A stretch of 64,000 nt of DNA, from assembly GCF_000247695.1 (NCBI RefSeq), contig NW_004624730.1, positions 29,438,388-29,502,387 of the forward strand. The letters are read 5' to 3'. A program made the position numbers and the translations under genes. Shown here piece after piece: positions 47,501 through 59,686 of this stretch. Position 1 is the stretch's first letter, and each line of letters opens with the position of its first letter. Under the pieces are notes generated by a model, which saw nothing but the letters and a program-made list of their open reading frames with translations, was not told the DNA's origin and searched no databases. The DNA is from Heterocephalus glaber (taxonomy: Eukaryota; Chordata; Mammalia; Rodentia; Bathyergidae).

Positions 47501-48560
47501 TCTTTTTAAAGATCCTTAAACTATTATGATTTTCAATGTCTACAGCCATCATCACTCATCTGCATGGGAGCTACATCCAAGCAGGAGTGACTCCTTATTC
47601 CTTCCTCAGGAGTGCAAATTTCATAAAAGTGAGGCCTTCTCGATACTCTTGGAACATTTCTTATACTGTTTTATATCACTATTATATTCTTATAGCTTTT
47701 TTCAGGGAAAGAATATGAGTGTGCTCACCACAGGGTCTAAGGAATTTTCCAATTATGATTTCTATAAATATTTGTTTAATTACCATCCATTTTCAAGAAA
47801 TATTTGTTTCATGACTCAAAGGGATAAATGAGGCAATGATAATACTGTTTTGATGTTTAATTTCCTATCTCTTGTCAACCACAGGCACTTTGTCTGTGTT
47901 CTTTATAAGTTTAATACAACTAATAAAACAAAGTTAATATTCAAACAATACTACATTTAAAAAGTTTCAACTGGAGTACATGTATGTATGCATTATGACT
48001 GAATCTATAAGCATTTGGCTTAGAAATTCCTGCAATTTGGAAAAAATGTATTGTTTCAATGACACAGTAAGTTTCATTATGTAAGGTAGAAGTATTATTC
48101 CCTTTATAACTTCACCAATAACTCATTTTCTTTTTAAAATAACTCTTTTATTTTTCCTTCAGATGGCTTCTGATAAAATTTCATAATTATAGGTCAAAAA
48201 AATACTTGTGGTTTCTCATATCCAAAACAACATTTTTGCTATACCTGTATGTCTTTAACATTTTAAACATACTTTTTAGATAGATTTAAAACATAATTTA
48301 GGGGAAAATCTAATACCATAATATAGACTGTTTAATGTGAGCACTGAAGGTTCTCCAAGTAATTTTTAAATGATTTCTCCTATCATCTACATTCCTGCCC
48401 AGTTTTATACAAGAAAATTGACACTAACCCAATCAAAGCATATTCTTTTATTTCTAAGATTGACGCAACCACTATGTATAACTGCAGTATGGAAATACAA
48501 CATAAAACAGTCCAACTTATTCCTGTTTTTTAAAGACAACTTATTAATGTAAATTATAGC
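44593..48560. other. Intergenic desert, unassigned
   Basis: About 4 kb of A+T-rich, unique-looking sequence with no repeat I can name and no coding signal. The open frames near 47000-47830 are short and have no family signature. Confidence 0.5.
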
Positions 48561-50110
48561 ATTGAGATACTTCTGTTTTTAGAAAGATGAAGTAAACATA
48601 ATTGTCCTGTTCCTCTTGCAAATTGCAACTAGAAACCTCGGACATGTATCTAAAACAAACATAAGATGACACTGAAAGATCAAGAGAAGGTAGCAAGCTG
48701 GAGACTTCAATACTTACTGGAAGACACATTGGCGACTTTTCTTGGTTTTCTTTTTACCTTAGTATATTCAAACTAGAAGCAAAAGAAGCTGGCAATCTAT
48801 AAATACCAACGAGCACAAAAACAAACAAATGATATTATCCAGCACAAGCCTGTTCTTTCTAGAAAAGGGCCAGAAAAGAGGCAGCCAAGTAAGACAGAAA
48901 CCATGTAGGCAACAACTACCCTAATAGACCCACACTCCACAAAAACAGCTGACCATTTTCACCCTGACTGGGGCATCTAGACTTCCAGGCATGTCAACTG
49001 TGAGGAGACACTGCAACATCACTGCCATCTTGACATCATAGAAGATCAAGTAGGAAGTCAAAACCTCCATTTGTACTGGGCAGTTACAAGATGCCTCCCC
49101 CAGTTCCTGCTGGAGTGGTTCAAGGGAAGACTGCATTGGAAAATCAAGGCTGTCACCATTAAAATGCCATCTTCAAGGCTCCTTGAAAGCAGCACCAACG
49201 CATTATTATTCCAGACTGGGAAGAAATAGTCACAATACATACTTGATAAAGAAATAATACCCAGAGTACATAAAGAACAATACTTTTTTTTAACAAGTCC
49301 AATTAGAAACTAGAAAGCTACATAAAGAGTCATTTCACTGAAAAAGATATCCAGACCGAAAATAAGCACATGAATTATATTCAATATTACTAGGGAAGTA
49401 TAAATTCAATCTACCATGAGACATAACTAAGCACCTATTAGAAAAGTTGAAATAAAATCATAGTAACAGCAGATGCTGGTGAGGATGCAAACTTAGATTC
49501 CTTAAGAATCCATTACTGACAGCAATATTAAATGGTGCTTCCTCACTGGAAAATAGTTTGACATTTCTTAAAACAATAAGCAACTTTATTACAACCTAGT
49601 AGGTTTACACCATAGAAATGAAAACTTACAGAAAAAAATCTATACATGGATAACACAGACCTTTATTCCTAATAACCCAGATATCCATTATTGGTTGAAT
49701 AGTTAAGTGAACTGTGGTTTATCCGTTCCATGAATATGTCAGTAATAAAAAGTGACAAACTATCAATACATGCAACAACCTCGATGAAAAAACCAGAGAA
49801 TTATGAAGACTGGAAAGGCTTTCATAGAATATTGCACACTGCATGCTTATATTTATGAGACATTTTCAAGGTGATAAAACTATAGAAAAGGAGACTACAT
49901 GAAGGATTGCTAGAATTTAAGGAGGAAGTAGGGTGAGTAGAGGTGAGTACAAGATAGAAAAGCAACAAGAGGAAACTTTGTGTTAATGGAAATTCTAGAA
50001 ATCAAGGTTAATCTCCTCATGATATAATAACATAATTTTGCAATATTTTGCCATTGGGGAAAACTAGATGAACATATATATCTCTCCTGGAATTACATGT
50101 GACTATACAA
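48561..50110 (+). mobile_element. Old L1, internally deleted
   Basis: 49230-50110 follows L1 ORF2 end order (AACAGCAGATGCTGGTGAGG, TTTATTCCTAATAACCCAGA, CAACAACCTCGATGAAAAAA). 48561-49220 is G+C-richer and could be the 5' UTR part of the same old L1 family, but that half is uncertain. Confidence 0.55.
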
Positions 50111-52460
50111 CTACTTTAAACAAATGCTTAATTAAAAAAATATTTCAAGACCAAACCAGAAAGTGTGAGATACAAGTATACTTACATAAATATGAAAGAC
50201 ATTTTTAAACAATATTTGTATTATTTGTTTCACAGCCTATGCGGAAACTTTTTTTGATTCACATTAGCCTTTTCTCTGCATATGTAATATTCTTTGACCC
50301 TACTTTCAGGATGTTCAATTGATTCTTTGTTCTTTTCCCCTTATTACTCAGTTTAATAGTAGATGTAACAGTAATGATTTTTGTCCTAGAAAATTTAATT
50401 TAATATTTTTATTTTTAATATCAAATAATAAAATTTAATCTGAAATTTTAAAACTTTGAATTATAGAACACCTACAACTAAGCTTTATAAATTATGATTG
50501 GAAAATATGGGTAACTTTTTAAAGACATAATAGTCAAACTAGAGTAACAAAAAAGTGTATAAATTCCACCAAAATCTTTTCCATCTGTATAAATAAAACT
50601 TGGCATTTATAAATTTAATAGAAGCAGCAGACTATTTTAATTATAGTAAATATACCACAGACCTGGTGAGAAGAAAACTAGGGCTGATTCCTTGAAATTT
50701 GCTAATTTTTATCCTCAGAATTTATTGCCTACTAGAAGTAAAATACTTGTTCTTCCATTAATTCTTCTTCACCTTGACATGGACATATCTATGCTTTCAA
50801 ACACTGCTCTTCTGTTGGCATCTTTCTTCTATGTCATGGATTTTGAAAAGATTCCCTTCCCAACCCCTTTCTATGATTTATTTTTCTTCTTCATTCTCTT
50901 CTCAAATTCACAAAGCCTGCCACTACACTGATAGAACATTCTTCCCTGCATTGCCTTCTCCACAGATAGACTTTTATTTCTCTGGGGAACAATATTTTGA
51001 AATTTGTTCTTTCCCCTGGTTCTGTATGTGTAATTTTTCCTGATGTTTAAAAAGAGGCTTGTGTAATAAGCAAAGATGAACAAGATTCTTCCATTATTCA
51101 CAAATCCACATACTAACAAAAATGAACTGTGATTATTACAAGCCTTGTACGTTGGATTCCGAATCAGCCAGCACACCAATACCTCAGGTAACTTTACTTT
51201 AAAATTGATGCCACCTGAGTCTGGTGTAAGATTATAGAGGTAGTATTAAGAACAATTATTGAAGCATTAATTCACATGTTATTTAGACCCTAATATATTA
51301 CAAAATTAGTTTGAAGTTTATGATAAAATTTTTCACATTTAATAAAACCATTAAACTAGAGTAAACACTACTAGTTAATATATCAATTGTGGACAAACTC
51401 TTAGCTAGTAGTTCTGTAGGAGCCAAGGAAAAATAAGGAATCATGAACAAGCAGAAAAGATTGGGGGGAAAAATTCTTGGTACTATATTTTTAAGAAAAA
51501 GTTTTCATATGGTAGAAACAGATAATTTATATTTAAATGAAAGCTCCTTATATAAGCAGGCAAAACTATAGAGTGACAGTGATATTTTTTAATTGGCCCT
51601 TAATCCCGGAGCACCATACTGAGAAATATTCTGAGATTAAATTTGGGCCTAGAGAAACAATAGCCCGCTTCACAGTATCATCTACTAAAGACTCAGGTTT
51701 GGAGAGAGGCTGTCTTTAGGCCTCTCACTTGCTGTCCAGAACTCAGACCACCAATCTGCTTCATGAATGTGAAACTCAAGACTCACACAAAATTTACATT
51801 TTGTAAATTTTCGACATGCTGTATTACATTACATTTGATTTAGCAAGTCAAAAGGAGATTTTTGTCATTTGGGGATTATGGAAAAGCTAGAGATTAATTA
51901 ATAAAGTAGAATATAAATTCAATCTTCTAGGATTTAAACTATCACTAGCATCACATTTTAGACTATCTGAAGTGATACAGAATGTAAAGAGAAATTTTAC
52001 ATATTAGAAGACATTTTGGGGAATTTGAAAAGGATTTGAGTATTAAAAGGCCATAAATTTCTTGGGGTCAGGATTTATGCCTGTTTATTCTTTTATTTCT
52101 CATATGACTTGAACATAGTAGGTGATTAAAACATGTTTCCAATTAATTATTGAAAAGAAAATAAGACATGAATTAAACAATGAGATAGTATCTCCATTTG
52201 GGGGATGGAGTACAAATTAGGAAAGAAGAAAAATATCTGATTTAGCTAAGTTGAGAGGCTTTTCTAACTTCTGCTTTTTTTCTTTCTCCCACTATGCTTG
52301 ATACTGAATAACCAGAAACTTATATTGAAAATATTTAATTCACTCACTTTCCCAGTATTCTAACCTCTGCTACAAATTAACATATTACCATTTCCAGTTC
52401 CTGACTGATATATGCATGTATTTTTTAAAAGATGTTGAATGAAAGAAGGAGGAATGGTAG
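50111..52460. other. Intergenic, unassigned
   Basis: A+T-rich. Nothing recognised apart from a faint L2/MIR-like string near 52080-52150 (GACTTGAACATAGTAGGTG). Confidence 0.45.
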
Positions 52461-52461
52461 A

Positions 52462-53060
52462 ACAAGGAGAATAAATCATTTTTATTCAAAAAGTTTGCAA
52501 GAAGTTTGAGAGTTACAAGCTGTCTCACTGGTAAAAGAAACTAGTGCAGCTGTAGAATTTTACTCTGACCACACTGTACACAGAGTTTTCTTTAGAGTAA
52601 AAGGTCTTTTGGAGTAAGTTTTCGTGTTCTGAGGCTGTTTGATAGTGAGACTTCCTGGTGAGCTCTGGGTTTGTGATATCCCTCTCCTGAAGATGAGTGC
52701 ATGCTGGAAGTCACACTGGGGATCCTCCCTCAAACTTGCTGTTATTTTTCTTTCCTTTTTTGTTCATAGGATAGTCTGGGGATGGGTGAGGGCATAATTC
52801 CTCTCTGGCCAGAAAAGGTATGCACATACTGCTCCAAGTAGAGCTTCCTAATACCCTTCTTCCCCAACAGGGGTCTTTGCATCTGCATTGCTCACAAGGG
52901 CTCCCCCTTTTAAAAAAAATCTTCCCCAAAACTTAACCTTTACCAATAGTATCTTTCCTAACTGCATGAACTCAAGTGGTCCTGAAGATGAGAGAGCTCA
53001 ATGCAATAACTTCTATGAACTTTTCCAGATCCAATGCCAAGCTAGGAGTTTCCACCAGCC
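52462..53060 (-). mobile_element. Possible old antisense LTR
   Basis: G+C-richer than its surroundings. On the minus strand it ends with TTTTTGAATAAAAATGA, a polyadenylation signal, and reads continuously for about 550 bp without matching another repeat here. LTR-like, unproven. Confidence 0.3.
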
Positions 53061-53934
53061 ATAATTCTTTTAAACAATACATGTGGTATTAGAATTTAAA
53101 GTTAGGTAATGTAAAAAGTACATTAAAGACACTTATATACAGATACATGTATAATCTCTACAGGATAGGAAAAAACTCTAAGAGACAGCAAGAGTATTTG
53201 CATAACGCTTTACATTGCTTGGTTATATTTGTCAGAATTCCTATAACCTGAAAATTTCTCACTGAATACATTACAATTTCAGCCTACAGTAAAAGCAATT
53301 TTAATTAGTTTTGTTGTGTAATATATAACTGTGAGTCATAACTTTAAGTATAATAGTGGTATTAGTAGTATGTTCTAGAGGTAAAGCTATTACTACAAGA
53401 GAATCGTGCCGCTAAATTTTTTAATGGGTATAGGTAATCTTTATTTAATCTGTAACACAGCATAATCTTTTTACTCCCAGGAATTCTGAGAAACTGTCAA
53501 ATTAGTTACTAAGATATCAAGGAGACTTAATCAGCCTTATTCTTGTTCATTTGTACAAGGGCAAATTACATATTAGAGCAAGCAAGATGGAGAATAATTC
53601 ATTAGTGGCTAATTGAAAGAGTCTAACAGTATGTACATCAGAACAGACTAGCTCCTTTTGTTTAATACATAATGCAAAACTTTATAAGAAAAAGAAAATT
53701 CATGCAAAATAAAGTAAAGTGGAACTGAAAAAGGTTGGATAGTTAGCAAATAAATAAGTTATTTCAATATTTCAGACAGACTCTCTATTGTTAGTCAAAA
53801 TATTATACCCTGAACTCTGGATAAAAATGAAATTTGACTTTGTATTTCATCCAAATTCTTGAGTTTACTATATGTTTATATCTATCAGGGAAGAAAGACA
53901 ATTTATTTTTGTGGAGAAACATTTGTGATTAATT

Positions 53935-54040
53935 ATATGTCATTAAAATAATTGGGAGTAATACCTATCTCACGGGATTGTTGTGAGGATTAATTAGAAA
54001 TAATGTCTATAAAATATTTGAGGTTCTTGATGAAGGTGCT
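53935..54040 (+). repeat. MIR 3' fragment
   Basis: GGATTGTTGTGAGGATTAAT and GGTGCTGTATAAATAC match the MIR 3' portion. 53061-53934 shows nothing recognised. Confidence 0.6.
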
Positions 54041-54160
54041 GTATAAATACAAAATAATATATATTAAAGTTATTTGTGAAAAAATAATTTACCTATTGGA
54101 AATTGAATACAAATTGAAAAGCAAAGGGTAGATTTGCTATGTCTCTAGGCTACTGATTTG

Positions 54161-54293
54161 TATTTCAAGGAATTTAGTTGTTTTTTTTGTTTTTGTTTTT
54201 GGTACCAGGGATAGAACTCGGGTCCTTGCACTTGTGCAGCAGGCAGCGAAACCACTGAGCTACATCCCCGGCCCCATATTTCAAGGAATTTAG
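54161..54293 (-). repeat. ID-type SINE, antisense, with perfect 17-bp target-site duplication
   Basis: Core at 54178-54276 (T/GT-rich tail, GGTACCAGGGATAGAACTCG ... TACATCCCCGGCCCC). TATTTCAAGGAATTTAG at 54161-54177 and 54277-54293, exact. One of the clearest insertions in the window. Confidence 0.96.
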
Positions 54294-54408
54294 AATCTTT
54301 CAGATGTAGCTGGATACTTTTTGCAAATAATGTTCTTTTTTGTCATTTTGGTTTTTTTTTTAAGGCACTAAAGAGTAAACTTAGAGGTGTTCTTGCAATG
54401 GAAATACA

Positions 54409-54522
54409 TCTCCAGCACTTTTTTATTTTGAGATAGGACCTCACTGAGTTCCTCAGGCTGGCCTCCAACTTGCAGTCTTACTGCCTCAGCCTTTCAAGTA
54501 CCTGAGATTACATGGATGTGTT
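54409..54522 (-). repeat. B1-like 7SL SINE, antisense, fragment
   Basis: GAGATAGGACCTCACTGAGT, CAGGCTGGCCTCCAACTTGC and CTGCCTCAGCCTTTCAAGT are antisense B1/Alu landmarks. The flank 54523-55400 shows a T-rich run near 54840 and nothing else. Confidence 0.8.
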
Positions 54523-55404
54523 TTAATTCAGCAGAATTTTTTTTTCAGTCACCCCAAGGATTAATAGGTATGGTACATTTTTCTCAATAGTGGCATAATA
54601 TAAAAAGTGTTAATATAGAATTTTGCGCAACACATGGAACTCTGATATGACAATGATTCCTGTATAGAAAAGACAGATTATTTTGCCTCAGCTTGAATGC
54701 CCACCTTAAACAAGTTATTCTTCTATAGGAAAGTAAATTCTGTTAATACTATTTGGTTGATTTCTAGAATCTGGAGAGCTTTCACCAAAGCACTAACATC
54801 ATCTACTGTGTCTTCTCTTTGCCATTCTCTCTCTCTCTTTTTTTTTTTTTTTAACATAAACCATTCTTTGAGTAGAGAAACAATCATGTAGTTTTGCTTA
54901 TATCCACCTAGCCTCACACAAAATATCCTCCTCAACAATGTTGGTTTGATTGAACCCTTTCGGGTTGTTAATACTATGTCCCTTTAAGAGTGTAGAGGAA
55001 ATTCCTTGAATTAATTAATTGTTCTCCTCTTTCCCTTCTTGTGATTCCTTGAAGATTAGTGTGACCCTTAGACCAGTTTGTTTTCCACACAGACTACTTG
55101 TACTGTAGAAAGAAATATGTCTCACAAACATTCCCAGATATGTTGCTAGCAGAATTTTCTCATAAACACTTTTATGATTTATTTTCAAACCTGGCTGCAT
55201 ATCTAAAATGTTCTGTTCCTTTTAGATGAAAGATTTAAATAATTAATGTTGATAACCAATAAATCTTCTTAACAATAATTAAATTTAGTATTAATTTTAA
55301 ACTTTTATTTATTAGATTAAATCGCATAAATTGCCATATTTACAGTAAAATTGTTCAATATCAGTAATTTTCTTCTTTATCACTAGGGAAGCAGAGTAAG
55401 GGTC

Positions 55405-55635
55405 AAAAGTTTAGGTTAAGAAATCAAAAAGACAAGGCCTCAAATTATTGCCCAGTCGTTTATTAGTTGTGTAATTATGGATAATTTATTTATTCGAGTT
55501 AGGCTGCAATTTCTTCATCAAAAATTAAGATGTTAGTATTATATACTTCATTAAATTATTGTAAATATTTAAACTGATTAATACTTAGAGTAAATGTTCA
55601 AGGATGTTAGTGGAAGTTATTATTAGTGTTAGTTT
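55405..55635 (+). repeat. MIR, diverged
   Basis: TTATTAGTTGTGTAATTATG, TGCAATTTCTTCATCAAAAA and ACTTAGAGTAAATGTTCAA are in MIR order. Confidence 0.5.
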
Positions 55636-55718
55636 TTTTTTTTTTGTACCAGGGATCAAACTCAGGACCTTGTGCCTGCGAGGCAGGCATGGTGCCACTG
55701 AGCTAACTCCCCGGCCCA
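55636..55718 (-). repeat. ID-type SINE, antisense
   Basis: T-run, GTACCAGGGATCAAACTCAG ... GAGCTAACTCCCCGGCCC. Possible short duplication ATTAGT on both sides. 55719-56124 shows nothing recognised. Confidence 0.9.
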
Positions 55719-56124
55719 ATTAGTATTAAATTTAATTGCTATTTCTATTATCTTTCCCATTTTTTTCCTTGAATTTCCTGACTAGTATTCTTGTTTTCCA
55801 CTAGCTGCCCTTGAATTCCCAATCCACTGAAAGTTCAAATATTATTTCATATGATAATATGAATTTTATGGACTACGAATCATTATCCTCTTCTTCCATA
55901 AAAAAGAAACAGTTTATATGATTTTTTTTTTCCCTAGGATTACTTGGCTAACAAAGGCAAAGCAAGGAAAAGGACTCATTAGCCCTCACCATTCTGGCTT
56001 TTATAAAATCATTGAAGTGAAAGTTCTAGAAAATATTCTAACATTGATGATTTTGAATAAAAATTATCACTCAGAAGGAAGCAGGCTCATTTGTTATAAA
56101 TTTCCACAATGGTCAACATTTGTT

Positions 56125-56335
56125 TAGCAACTAAGATGTATTTTACAGTATGTAGCACAGTACATACTATGTATTTCTACTGCATACAGACCAGCTTCCT
56201 GAGATTGTCATTCATATCCCTTCTTTACAAATAAGAAAGATGCCAACTAGTAAATAGTGCAGTCAAGATTTGAAAGGAGGGTTGCATCCAGAGCCTGTGC
56301 TATTGACCACTGTACAGTAGTTCCTGTTAGAAAAT
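56125..56335 (-). repeat. MIR/L2-type fragment, antisense
   Basis: CTTCTTTACAAATAAGAAAG, AGTAAATAGTGCAGTCAAGA and GAGCCTGTGCTATTGACCAC resemble antisense MIR ending in the 'classic' size/cutoff string. Confidence 0.5.
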
Positions 56336-56579
56336 TTTACTGTAAACTTTACTGCTTTTTAAACTTCCATTGCTCTTCAAGCAGTGAGCTTCAACATACC
56401 ATATTTTTTCTGAAAAAAAAAAAGAAAACTTTGCCCCACAGAAATTTCATACACCGACTAGAAATTATTGCCTGGGAGGTTTGCAGTTTCACAGGCAGAA
56501 CTGGCAACATACTTTGCAGAGCTCAAAGTAAGAGGAATATGAGAGGTCTCTTGTTAACTACTAAGAATTTCAATTAATA

Positions 56580-57060
56580 ATGAGATGGTGAAGCACTAAG
56601 AAGTGTGGCCTCACTGAACGTGAGAGCCTTTGAGACCGCACCACCAGTATGTCCAGGACCCAAGCCCTGTTCATGGGGCCCCCTGCTCTGAATCTGGCCT
56701 TGTTCAGTGTAGCTGTTTTCCTGTGGACCTGCTGACAGCTTCATGGTATGAACAGAATGGAAGTGGAGGAGATCCTTACATCTGCTCCCAGAATCATGCT
56801 AGTTGTCAATGGAAAGCACCCCACCCCAAGGCAGGGGGAACCTTGGCAAAGTGAAACTCACCAGGGAAGCAAGACTATCAGACTGTAGTCCAGATTATTT
56901 GCCCAGTGAAAAAGGAGAAGTATAGACTACTTTTCAGAGAGTCAGGAAGTGGGGAGAAGAAAGAGGAAGTTTTGGGGAACTCCCCATATCTCACATAAGG
57001 AGAATCACCTGTATCCTCCAAAAGAATGGTGGCAGAAAAAATGCCTTTATTGCTTGGAGA
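56580..57060. other. Unexplained G+C-richer block
   Basis: Clearly richer in G+C than its surroundings, with CATGGGGCCCCCTGCTCTGA and CACCCCACCCCAAGGCAGGG. The plus-strand frame at 56630-56854 is open, and another frame stays open in pieces to about 57130, but no family signature is visible. It could be a processed-pseudogene relic, an LTR remnant or a conserved non-coding element. I cannot say which. Confidence 0.4.
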
Positions 57061-57289
57061 GGCCTGTGTTAATTTATGTCCAAAGTCAACAAGACTGAAA
57101 ATGGTTATTCAAATGTTGTTTGCCCTTAAATTGCAGACCAAGATAATATTTTAACTTTTCTTCCTTTCTAATTAGAAAATATGTCATTAATTTTCAGATT
57201 TTCAAAGCTTTGTATGTCAAGACCACTATCATTCAATCTTTTGGTGGGCAAGAATCAAACCAAGTACTTTCCAAATGGAAGTATATAGG

Positions 57290-57475
57290 ATTAAACTCCA
57301 GACTCTCTGCTTACTGATTCTGTGACTTTAGGAAAGTTAATTAATCTCTCTGAGACTAGGGTTTTTAAATCTGTAAAATTAAAAAAAAAAAACTAAGGAA
57401 AACAGAGAGATACTGTAAGGATTCAATGGATAAAGGTTTTTAGTGCAGTACTTGACATATTGCAAAAATTCAAAA
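57290..57475 (+). repeat. MIR
   Basis: TGATTCTGTGACTTTAGGAA, AATCTCTCTGAGACTAGG, TTTTTAAATCTGTAAAATT and GTAAGGATTCAATGGATAA follow the MIR core and 3' end closely. Confidence 0.75.
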
Positions 57476-58440
57476 AATTAAAAAGTGTTTTCTATAAATA
57501 GGTACATTTACATAGATGCTTATACATATACACATTTATTTTTCATATATAATTTTAAATATCATATATAATATATTTTGAAGTTTCTGAGTTTTAGGCT
57601 GTGAGACATTAGGGGTAGGGTTAAATGTTTGGCTAGGCAGGTTACTGTAATAAATTTTCTTGTTTGGACTTCTGTTTATCATTGCTAAATTTACAATCAA
57701 TTTATATGGCATTTGAATTGAATTGCTGTTGCCTGTACAGATAGGGATTTCCTCTCTACAATCCCCATGCTTCAAATCAAGCAGACAGAATGTTTACTTG
57801 AATATGAAACTAAAACAATCCTCAGAAAAGTCAGATGTGTTTCCTGTGTGAAATTGGGCTAATGTGCTTTCAGACACTGCTCAGAGAATCATTTGGGATG
57901 CATAAATTGTCATCTCCCAAGTTTATCTTACTTAGACAACACCTTTCTCCCTAATCCATAGCTACCTGATGTACTTTTTATGTGTCTCTTGAATTTAATC
58001 ACAGAAAGTAAAATGGAAAAAGCTAAAGCTTTAGTAACCCTTCACTAGTACATTTACAGGGTTTATATTCAGGTTTCTCCCCAGGTTTTCAGTTTTATAA
58101 TTCTCTCAGAATTTTCTGTTAACAGTTTAGTTACTGTATACTCATTTTAGATTCACCAAAATTTTGGAAGATAAAGAAAAAGCAGATGAAACAGTACACC
58201 CAACATAAAGTGTTTACTATTCCTTATTATTTAAATATGAAAATAAGGAATACTTCTCTGTTATTTTGGTAGTGGATAAAGCTATTTCAAAAGTAGTGTT
58301 CTCAAAGTCTGTTTAATGTGTCCTCTGCAAAATGAGTCATTTGTTTTATGTTTCCACTTCACAGAAGTTCTCCTATGGGAACATCCCTGAGTTGGAAATT
58401 TGACTGAATAAATTATCCCTGGTCTTCTGAATTATTAATC
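57476..58440. other. Upstream of the candidate SUCNR1 exon, unassigned
   Basis: No repeat recognised between 57476 and 58440. If the exon at 58.5 kb is real, its promoter would lie in the last few hundred bases here. Confidence 0.4.
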
Positions 58441-58469
58441 TTGGCTGCATGATATGCAAATCAGACTGC

Positions 58470-58561
58470 ATTAACCATATCCAGCAGCACAGCACTGGGT
58501 TAGAAGCTGTATCCAGTTGCTGGCAGAGGTTCTGTCAAGGGAGAAGACTTCGAACATAATG
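58470..58561 (+). CDS. SUCNR1: Candidate first exon of SUCNR1 (5' UTR plus start codon)
   Basis: A G+C-richer, non-repetitive block ends ...GAACATAATG|gtaagc: an ATG at 58559-58561 directly abuts a good splice donor. In human, SUCNR1 (succinate receptor, a class A GPCR) is the next gene after AADAC on the same strand, roughly 45 kb away, and as I recall its coding sequence is interrupted right after the first Met. Here the spacing from the AADAC stop is 36.8 kb. An octamer ATGCAAAT lies at 58454-58461. The large coding exon must be beyond the right edge, because no GPCR frame is present. The assignment rests on synteny and exon architecture, not on protein similarity. Confidence 0.42.
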
Positions 58562-59403
58562 GTAAGCTGGACTATAGCTCGTGTCTCTCAGTCACATAAA
58601 GTACTGCTGGGCTGCCTGCTGGGGCTGGGGGATCTTTAAAAAATGGTCTGTGACCAGTACATGTTTAAGTGTCAGTGAACTATTCTTAAGTAGATGTACA
58701 GAAGAAAAAGAAAATAAAAGAAAGTCTTAAGTTTTACCTTTACATTTATTTTTTTCAAAATTAAGTGTTTTAATTCCCAATACTAAATGTATTTTATTTT
58801 CAAAAATCTAGCATGTTTGGTAATGTCTCAGTAATACAGCTTTCACTAAAACTAATAATTTGCTTCACTTAAATAAACATAACTATTTACAGAAAAAGAT
58901 CCAAAATTATATGAAACAAGCTGTTGTGTATATTTTATGTGTAGAGAATAATGTATTAGAGGATATTTAAAAGTGTCCTAAATATTAAATTTAGCATTTA
59001 TACATCATAAAATGAGATGATTCAAGAATATAGTTTACTAAAGAAAGTAGAAAATTACAGAAACTGTTATTCTATTTTCTAGAGTGGCTCAAAATTTGTA
59101 AAGTTTTCTTAAAGGAAATTATTGAACATAAAATTTGATGTCATGCAATAACTTTATATTAACTTATTTTCTGGAGTGATTTATAGAGTATATAAATTTA
59201 AGATTTCAATATTAAAGTATTGTATCATTTTTAGTATGAATACATTTTTCATTTACATTGTTTAGTAATGAGAAAGATAATTTGTAAGTCTGCATTATTA
59301 TAGAAGTTAAAAATTAAAATTCCACAATGTTTGATAGTTGTAAAAAATTAAATCCTGAAAAAGATCAAATATATTAATTTCAAAATCCAGTTTGCATAAA
59401 ATG
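58562..59403. other. Putative SUCNR1 intron or intergenic, unassigned
   Basis: A+T-rich. Nothing recognised. Confidence 0.4.
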
Positions 59404-59686
59404 TACATTTTTTCCATTTAGTTTATTGGTACATTTTAGGTATACAATGCAGTTACATTCATCATTGGGATCTTGTACCTTTACATGATGTATCTTGGTT
59501 CTTATTTTTTCCCCATTCCCTTGCCCTCCCTTCACCCCCTCCTCCCTTCCCTATTTACAGACTTTGTTTCCATTTTTTTCCTTTTCTCATATTTTTTGTT
59601 TTCCCTTTTTTCTTTTCCCCACCCCTCCCACTTCCCCTAGTCCTTTAGACCTTTTCTTCCCATTTCACAATATCATTATACATTTT
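59404..59686 (-). mobile_element. Short L1 3'-UTR insertion, antisense
   Basis: TTTATTGGTACATTTTAGGT, then pyrimidine-rich CCCCATTCCCTTGCCCTCCC to CATTTCACAATATC. TACATTTT at about 59404-59411 and 59679-59686 may be the target-site duplication. The 65-codon plus-strand frame at 59495 is pyrimidine-rich noise. Confidence 0.8.
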
